Shown here piece after piece: positions 60,497-64,000 of a stretch of 64,000 nucleotides of DNA (positions within the stretch are counted from its first letter, which is position 1; every line of letters begins with the position of its first letter). Under the pieces are notes generated by a model. The model searched no databases. It was not told the origin of the DNA and worked only from the letters and a program-made list of their open reading frames with translations. Both the position numbers and the translations under genes were made by a program. The stretch comes from Nitrosopumilus sp. K4 (GTDB lineage: Archaea; Thermoproteota; Nitrososphaeria; Nitrososphaerales; Nitrosopumilaceae): assembly GCF_018128925.1 (NCBI RefSeq), contig NZ_CP067007.1, forward strand, positions 1,032,164 to 1,096,163, in the 5' to 3' direction.

Positions 60497-60796
60497 TTAA
60501 AATCGATAAACTCTATCTTCCCAGTCTAAGATTTTACCATCTTTGATTTTGATTCCTTCTTGAGACAACATATTTGATTTTATTTTCTGGCCATATGCAT
60601 ATCCACCGACTTGGCCATCAGACTTTACAACACGGTGACAAGGAATGATCACAGGGTAGGGATTCTTGTTCATAATTTTTCCGACTGCACGTTGTCCATT
60701 TTTCATTCCAACGGCCTTTGCAAGCTCACCATAAGTTGTAACTTTGCCTTTTGGAACCTGGCACAGTTTTTTGAAAATTTCTTTGTCAACACTCAA
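60497..60796 (-). CDS. ogt: O6-alkylguanine-DNA alkyltransferase (MGMT) domain protein
   Basis: 99 aa from TTG. Only the C-terminal catalytic domain: V-P-x-G-K-V-T-T-Y-G-E-L-A, Q-R-A-V-G and the P-C-H-R-V acceptor cysteine at about residue 53. The Cys is present, so it is not an Atl1-type non-enzymatic form. Repairs O6-alkylguanine by suicidal transfer. Starts in the end of dtdA with a 4-bp overlap. Confidence 0.93.
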   Translation of the reverse strand: MSVDKEIFKKLCQVPKGKVTTYGELAKAVGMKNGQRAVGKIMNKNPYPVIIPCHRVVKSDGQVGGYAYGQKIKSNMLSQEGIKIKDGKILDWEDRVYRF

Positions 60797-61569
60797 AGCT
60801 TGATTACCTCAAGATCTGTTTTTTCTAAAAGATCAAGAACTTTCTGTTTGTTTGGTCCAAGCCCTGCCCAATCAAGCAGTGCGACAGTTGCCGTTTTGTT
60901 TTGCCCTAAGATATGCGAGAATAACTCATCATCGAGACTGTCAAGTGCATGTTTTGGCATTACAGTTCCAAGTGCATGTTTTCCATGCAGTAATTCTTTT
61001 GTGAATTTTTCTGGATAGTGGGTTCCGCCAAAGCAGATTGCAACAGGATTTGATTCCAATTTTGTCTGCATTACATCATCTACCAATTTTGCAACAGACA
61101 CACATAATGACTCATCGGTCCACTGTTTTTCAGTAGTTCCAATCTCAATGAAGATGCAAGGCTTTTTCAGGGCAGTAGGCCCGTGATGTGTTGCCTCTAT
61201 AGTAATATCAAATTCAGAGAACTGTTCTTTGTTTTCATATAATTTTTGGAGGTATGCCTTTTGTAGATCAGGATAAGGTATTGCCAGTTGTCTTTTGTTT
61301 CCGCCAAACTTTGCATCTGCAAAATTTCCGGTACTGTGGCATGTTAATGCCAAGACACCAGATTCAGCTGCATGTTTTGAGAGAAAGACAAATCCATCAT
61401 AATCATATTTCTCTTCTAACCAATCTGCAGATATTGCAGGAGTCGGAATTATTATCAGGTCATAGTTTTCTCCACGGTAAATATCACCGTCTTTTTTCAT
61501 TTTTTCAGAAAGGAACTTTGCCATGTTGTACCCAGCAGGGTCATCACGATAAGCAACTAGCAGATCCAT
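60793..61569 (-). CDS. dtdA: Archaeal D-aminoacyl-tRNA deacylase (DTD2)
   Basis: 258 aa. Archaeal/plant DTD2 frees tRNA from D-amino acids. Opening A-Y-R-D-D-P-A-G-Y-N-M-A, the central S-K-H-A-x-E-S-G-V-L-A-L-T-C-H and E-A-T-H-H-G-P-T-A-L, and C-F-G-G-T-H-Y-P-E-K-F-T match the family. Divergent from secE with a 40-bp gap. Confidence 0.92.
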   Translation of the reverse strand: MDLLVAYRDDPAGYNMAKFLSEKMKKDGDIYRGENYDLIIIPTPAISADWLEEKYDYDGFVFLSKHAAESGVLALTCHSTGNFADAKFGGNKRQLAIPYPDLQKAYLQKLYENKEQFSEFDITIEATHHGPTALKKPCIFIEIGTTEKQWTDESLCVSVAKLVDDVMQTKLESNPVAICFGGTHYPEKFTKELLHGKHALGTVMPKHALDSLDDELFSHILGQNKTATVALLDWAGLGPNKQKVLDLLEKTDLEVIKL

Positions 61570-61608
61570 GAGATAAGAGATATAAGGACACCCTATTAAT
61601 TTTGAGCA

Positions 61609-61782
61609 ATGAACCCAAGACAGACTTTGAAGAACATGGCCAATACCTTAAAGATGGCAAAAAAGCCAGACAAAGATGAATATCAACAACATCTTAGATT
61701 GGTACTGTTAGGTATAGCAGGAGTAGGAGCTATAGGATTTACTATCCAGTTTGTCTTTTCGGTAATTACATTTGGTAGGTAA
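61609..61782 (+). CDS. secE: Preprotein translocase SecE (Sec61 gamma)
   Basis: 57 aa, found by direct translation. Helix with K-M-A-K-K-P-D-K-D-E-Y, then one transmembrane span (V-L-L-G-I-A-G-V-G-A-I-G-F-T-I-Q-F), the archaeal SecE/Sec61gamma pattern. It sits 3 bp before spt5, the standard archaeal secE-spt5-uL11 order. Clamps the two halves of SecY. Confidence 0.93.
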   Translation: MNPRQTLKNMANTLKMAKKPDKDEYQQHLRLVLLGIAGVGAIGFTIQFVFSVITFGR

Positions 61783-61785
61783 AAA

Positions 61786-62244
61786 TTGTCTGAAGAAGTA
61801 AAATCACATCTATTTGCAATAAGAACCACAGGAGGTCAAGAGAAAGTAGTCATGAGACTATTAGAACAAAAGGCAAATGCCGGTCAGCTTAACATTCAAT
61901 CAGTTTTACTTGTAGATAATCTCAAAGGATATGTAGTAATTGAGGCAATCGATCCAAGCGCTGCATACATGGCAGTAGAAGGAGTCAGACACATTCGCGG
62001 TCAACTACGAGGAGAGTTAGAATTCAAAGACATTGAAGGATACCTAATAAAGAAATCCACAGTATCACAATTAGCAGTAGATAACGTAGTAGAAATCACA
62101 GGCGGTCCATTTAAGGGAATGAAAGCCACAATCACCAGAATTGATGCAGAAAAAGAAGAAGCAACAGTTGTTCTTTTGGATGCATCATACCAATTGCCAG
62201 TCACAGTAGATGCAAACTATCTCAAACTATCAACTGAGGCTTAG
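61786..62244 (+). CDS. spt5: Transcription elongation factor Spt5 (NusG)
   Basis: 152 aa from TTG. NGN domain (residues about 5-90: F-A-I-R-T-T-G-G-Q-E-K and G-V-R-H-I-R-G) and KOW domain (V-E-I-T-G-G-P-F-K-G-M-K-A near 105). Binds the RNA polymerase clamp with Spt4 to aid processivity. Confidence 0.96.
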   Translation: MSEEVKSHLFAIRTTGGQEKVVMRLLEQKANAGQLNIQSVLLVDNLKGYVVIEAIDPSAAYMAVEGVRHIRGQLRGELEFKDIEGYLIKKSTVSQLAVDNVVEITGGPFKGMKATITRIDAEKEEATVVLLDASYQLPVTVDANYLKLSTEA

Positions 62245-62279
62245 GAAGGATTAAATTTTTCATATAGAGACGAATCAAC

Positions 62280-62759
62280 ATGGGAGAACAAAAAATTTCA
62301 TCATTGGTAACAGGAGGAGCAGCATCTGCAGGTCCACCTTTGGGTCCAGCACTAGGTCCTCTTGGCGTCAACATCATGGAAGTAATCAACGCAATCAATG
62401 ACAAGACAAAAGACTTTGAGGGAATGAAAGTTCCAGTTACAGTAATTGTAGATAGCGATACCAAGAAATATGAAATCGAGATTGGTATCCCATCAGCTGC
62501 TGCACTAATCATGAAGGAGGCTGGAATCCAGAAAGGCTCTGGCGCTTCCGGTACAGAGTGGGCAGGAGATGTATCAATGGATGCAATAGTCAAAGTAGCA
62601 AACACCAAACTAGAAAAATCATATGCAACATCACTAAAGTCAGTTGCAAAGACAATCATTGGAACCTGTCTTGCACTTGGAGTCAAAGTAGAAGGAAAGA
62701 CTCCAAAAGAGATCACTGCCGAGGTAAACGAAGGCAAGTGGGACGAAAAATTCCAATAG
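62280..62759 (+). CDS. rpl11: Ribosomal protein uL11
   Basis: 159 aa. G-P-P-L-G-P-A-L-G-P-L-G-V-N near residue 20 and the RNA-binding C-terminal half (A-K-T-I-I-G-T-C-L-A-L-G-V-K-V-E-G). Stalk-base protein at the GTPase centre. Follows spt5 by 35 bp. Confidence 0.97.
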   Translation: MGEQKISSLVTGGAASAGPPLGPALGPLGVNIMEVINAINDKTKDFEGMKVPVTVIVDSDTKKYEIEIGIPSAAALIMKEAGIQKGSGASGTEWAGDVSMDAIVKVANTKLEKSYATSLKSVAKTIIGTCLALGVKVEGKTPKEITAEVNEGKWDEKFQ

Positions 62760-62787
62760 AATTTTCAATCTTTTCTCAATTTTATAA

Positions 62788-63276
62788 CTACTCTACAATG
62801 GTTATGATTCCCTTCATGTCAGGATGAATGGAACAATAGTAATCAAAAGTACCAGTTTGGTTTGCCAAAAAAATTATCGAGTCAGACTGGAAATAGCTCA
62901 GATCTTTTGTGTGTACATTGAATGCATCGATGTTTAGATTGTGTTTGGAGAGTTTGTTTGGTAAATTTTTCTCCTCATTGATAAGATGAATCTGGACAAG
63001 GTTTCCTTTAGCTGCAGTAAGTTCAGGAGACAGGCCTTCAGAGAACGGAAGAGACTTTCCTCCCCTGGTAGTTTGATAGTGATAATTCCCTTGAGATGAT
63101 TTTACTGCCTTTAGAGATATGTTAGTAGATGGTGCAAACACAAGCCCCTCTGAATTGACGGGACTAAATGATTTTAACGCAAAAAAGCCTATCAAGACAA
63201 AGACACAAAACACCACACCAATAGAAATAACATTTCCTTTAGAATATTTGGAAGTTTTTTTGCGTTTTTTGTTCAC
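62788..63276 (-). CDS. Membrane-anchored cupredoxin-like copper protein
   Basis: About 162 aa from GTG 63276 (167 from ATG 63291). Basic start, one transmembrane helix (I-S-I-G-V-V-F-C-V-F-V-L-I-G-F-F-A-L), then a plastocyanin-like beta domain. Type 1 copper ligands: His in L-N-I-D-A-F-N-V-H and the C-terminal Y-Y-C-S-I-H-P-D-M (Cys, His, Met). Sits outside the membrane, likely an electron carrier; such proteins abound in ammonia-oxidizing archaea. TATA (TCTATATAT) centred near 63303 favours the GTG as a leaderless start. Palindrome just upstream. Confidence 0.88.
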   Translation of the reverse strand: MNKKRKKTSKYSKGNVISIGVVFCVFVLIGFFALKSFSPVNSEGLVFAPSTNISLKAVKSSQGNYHYQTTRGGKSLPFSEGLSPELTAAKGNLVQIHLINEEKNLPNKLSKHNLNIDAFNVHTKDLSYFQSDSIIFLANQTGTFDYYCSIHPDMKGIITIVE

Positions 63277-63311
63277 GTAAAAAAAATGCATTTAGTGGAT
63301 ATATAGAATAA

Positions 63312-63324
63312 TTAACATTGTTAA
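63312..63324. promoter_or_regulatory. 13-bp palindrome, copy 1
   Basis: TTAACATTGTTAA, a perfect 6-1-6 dyad. It ends 4 bp before the TATA box of the cupredoxin gene (minus strand) and also lies upstream of the plus-strand zinc-finger gene at 63360. Confidence 0.65.
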
Positions 63325-63359
63325 GGTACTTCTAATACAAGTAATTTCCAAGTACAATC

Positions 63360-63515
63360 ATGGCATTTTCCAAAACATGTCCAGTTTGCAAGCAGGACTT
63401 TTCCTCACTTTTAGATTATACGTTACACATCAAGGATAGCCACAGCAAAGCACATCCTGAAGAATTTGTAAGCAATAAAGAAGAGATCAAGTGGTCATTT
63501 CGCCAACAAGATTAA
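63360..63515 (+). CDS. 51-aa zinc-finger protein
   Basis: Read directly: A-F-S-K-T-C-P-V-C-K-Q-D-F-S-S-L-L-D-Y-T-L-H-I-K-D-S-H. This is a C2H2-type finger (Cys-x2-Cys, then His-x4-His) near the N terminus, followed by a charged tail. DNA or RNA binding is plausible. Shares its upstream region, with the palindrome, with the cupredoxin gene. Its stop lies 1 bp from that of the opposing DUF1059 gene. Confidence 0.75.
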   Translation: MAFSKTCPVCKQDFSSLLDYTLHIKDSHSKAHPEEFVSNKEEIKWSFRQQD

Positions 63516-63516
63516 G

Positions 63517-63681
63517 TTACTGGGTCTTTCGCAGAATAAACTGCATTAGAGCTTCTCTTTGATATTCAATTCCATGTTCATCTTCGGTGTGTTTGCCAAA
63601 ATCTTGAATGACTTGGTCAACTTCACCTTCTGCTTCAAAGTCACACTCAAAACCATAGTCATTGCAACGTAATTTTATCAA
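63517..63681 (-). CDS. DUF1059-family small protein
   Basis: 54 aa from TTG 63681 (M-I-K-L-R-C-N-D-Y-G-F-E-C-D). Family pattern: two Cys near the N terminus and two His in the C-terminal helix (K-H-T-E-D-E-H), likely a zinc site. The TATA-like ACTATATTAG at 63707-63716 is 27-30 bp before this TTG, which supports it over the upstream TTG 63699. A palindrome copy lies just upstream of that TATA. Confidence 0.8.
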   Translation of the reverse strand: MIKLRCNDYGFECDFEAEGEVDQVIQDFGKHTEDEHGIEYQREALMQFILRKTQ

Positions 63682-63719
63682 GTCTAATTTTTTTCCCAAA
63701 TTCCGGCTAATATAGTTCA

Positions 63720-63734
63720 GTTAACATTGTTAAC
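63720..63734. promoter_or_regulatory. Palindrome, copy 2 (extended to 15 bp)
   Basis: GTTAACATTGTTAAC, a perfect 7-1-7 dyad containing the same 13-bp core. It begins 4 bp upstream of the DUF1059 TATA box, the same relation as copy 1 to the cupredoxin TATA. Confidence 0.65.
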
Positions 63735-63757
63735 TAAAGTTTCAGTGGCAATTCAAT

Positions 63758-63876
63758 TAATGCAGAAGCAAAGGAAATATGCCAAGCGTCTATTGGCAGA
63801 AAATGAAACCTAGGATGACTTGAAAACGTAAGATGTGTATCCATATTTCCTATTGGAGTAGATTGCTTCTGCATTA
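63758..63876. repeat. Two-part inverted repeat, intergenic
   Basis: TAATGCAGAAGCAA (63758-63771) and TTGCTTCTGCATTA (63863-63876) are perfect reverse complements. Next to them, AGGAAATATG (63772-63781) and CATATTTCCT (63842-63851) also match, with an 11-nt interruption on the right arm only. The RNA could form a 24-bp stem with a side bulge. No frame inside looks coding. Confidence 0.6.
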
Positions 63877-63910
63877 CGTAATCAGAGTATTTTTGGTATT
63901 TAGGAGAAAC

Positions 63911-63923
63911 TTAACAATGTTCA
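63911..63923. promoter_or_regulatory. 13-bp palindrome, copy 3 (one mismatch)
   Basis: TTAACAATGTTCA: reverse complement TGAACATTGTTAA, differing from copy 1 at one base. It ends 5 bp before a TATA-like TTTTATTAG (63929-63937), itself 26 bp before the ATG at 63959. Confidence 0.55.
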
Positions 63924-63958
63924 TTTAGTTTTATTAGAAATTCAACGGGTCTGATCTC

Positions 63959-64000
63959 ATGAAGAAGAAGAAAGAGGAGAAAGAAGATGAGAATCTTGCA
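63959..64000 (+). CDS. Start of a gene cut by the window edge
   Basis: ATG 63959 opens M-K-K-K-K-E-E-K-E-D-E-N-L-A and stays open to the end. The TATA box 26 bp upstream and the palindrome before it argue that this is a real leaderless start. Nothing can be said of the product beyond its highly charged N terminus. Confidence 0.45.
   Translation, partial: MKKKKEEKEDENLA

Overview
The window is an AT-rich chromosomal segment of an ammonia-oxidizing thaumarchaeon, most like Nitrosopumilus or Nitrosarchaeum. Supporting evidence: archaeal information-processing genes throughout (exosome Rrp4/41/42, SBDS, Pcc1, Rpo3, TFB, Nob1, Cbf5, AdkA, Sec61-type SecY/SecE, eL18/eL19/eL32/eL43), F420 ligase CofE, many small lineage-type secreted proteins and zinc ribbons, an ectABCD operon, frequent TTG/GTG starts, and TATA boxes about 26 bp before many start codons (leaderless transcripts). 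No rRNA, CRISPR array, transposase or integrase was recognised.

Layout. 0-3 kb: rhodanese, NAD kinase, Nob1 and an XPF-type nuclease. 3-6.8 kb: the archaeal exosome superoperon on the minus strand (SBDS-rrp4-rrp41-rrp42-eL43-pcc1-prefoldin beta). 7-11 kb: two secreted surface proteins, one with a collagen-like stalk plus a phage tail-collar tip, one a 930-aa protein with MopE, thrombospondin type 3, HYR and C-terminal helical domains. 11.4-14.2 kb: rpo3-eL18-uL13-uS9 and a nucleotidyltransferase. 14-18 kb: two complete isopropylmalate dehydratase/homoaconitase pairs. 18-27 kb: CofE, lineage-type unknowns, 2-oxoacid:ferredoxin oxidoreductase, a hydroxyacid dehydrogenase, a HutX-like protein and an L-2-hydroxyglutarate oxidase-like enzyme.

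27-34.5 kb is accessory in character: two paralogous FilR1/DUF1724-type regulators bracket small secreted proteins, zinc ribbons, an acetolactate synthase-like enzyme and a CDGSH iron-sulfur protein. 34.7-40.9 kb is a possible stress block: ectABCD behind an unknown first gene, an MscS-like channel, and a universal stress protein overlapping a TFB paralog. 41-45.2 kb holds a drug/metabolite exporter, a HEAT protein with two His-Glu pairs like half of deoxyhypusine hydroxylase, and a divergent regulator/receiver pair with an 18-bp palindrome.

45.3-52.2 kb is tRNA-Ser (intron-containing) and the end of the spc operon (uL18-uS5-uL30-uL15-secY-adkA-EMC3-like-cmk-cbf5). 52.2-55 kb: argF-ftsY-prefoldin alpha; this FtsY carries its acidic repeat region at the C terminus. 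55-61.6 kb: superoxide dismutase, subtilase, PEP carboxykinase, eL32-eL19, MGMT and D-aminoacyl-tRNA deacylase. 61.6-62.8 kb: secE-spt5-uL11. The last 700 bp hold a cupredoxin, a small zinc finger and a DUF1059 protein, with three copies of a 13-bp palindrome just upstream of TATA boxes.

Several small genes were found by direct translation, including secE (61609-61782), a CDGSH protein (32482-32661), a Cys-rich protein before korA (23711-23863) and zinc ribbons at 40818 and 63360. The most interesting candidates are the tail-end palindrome regulon, the collagen/tail-collar surface locus, the rearranged FtsY and the half-DOHH-like HEAT protein.
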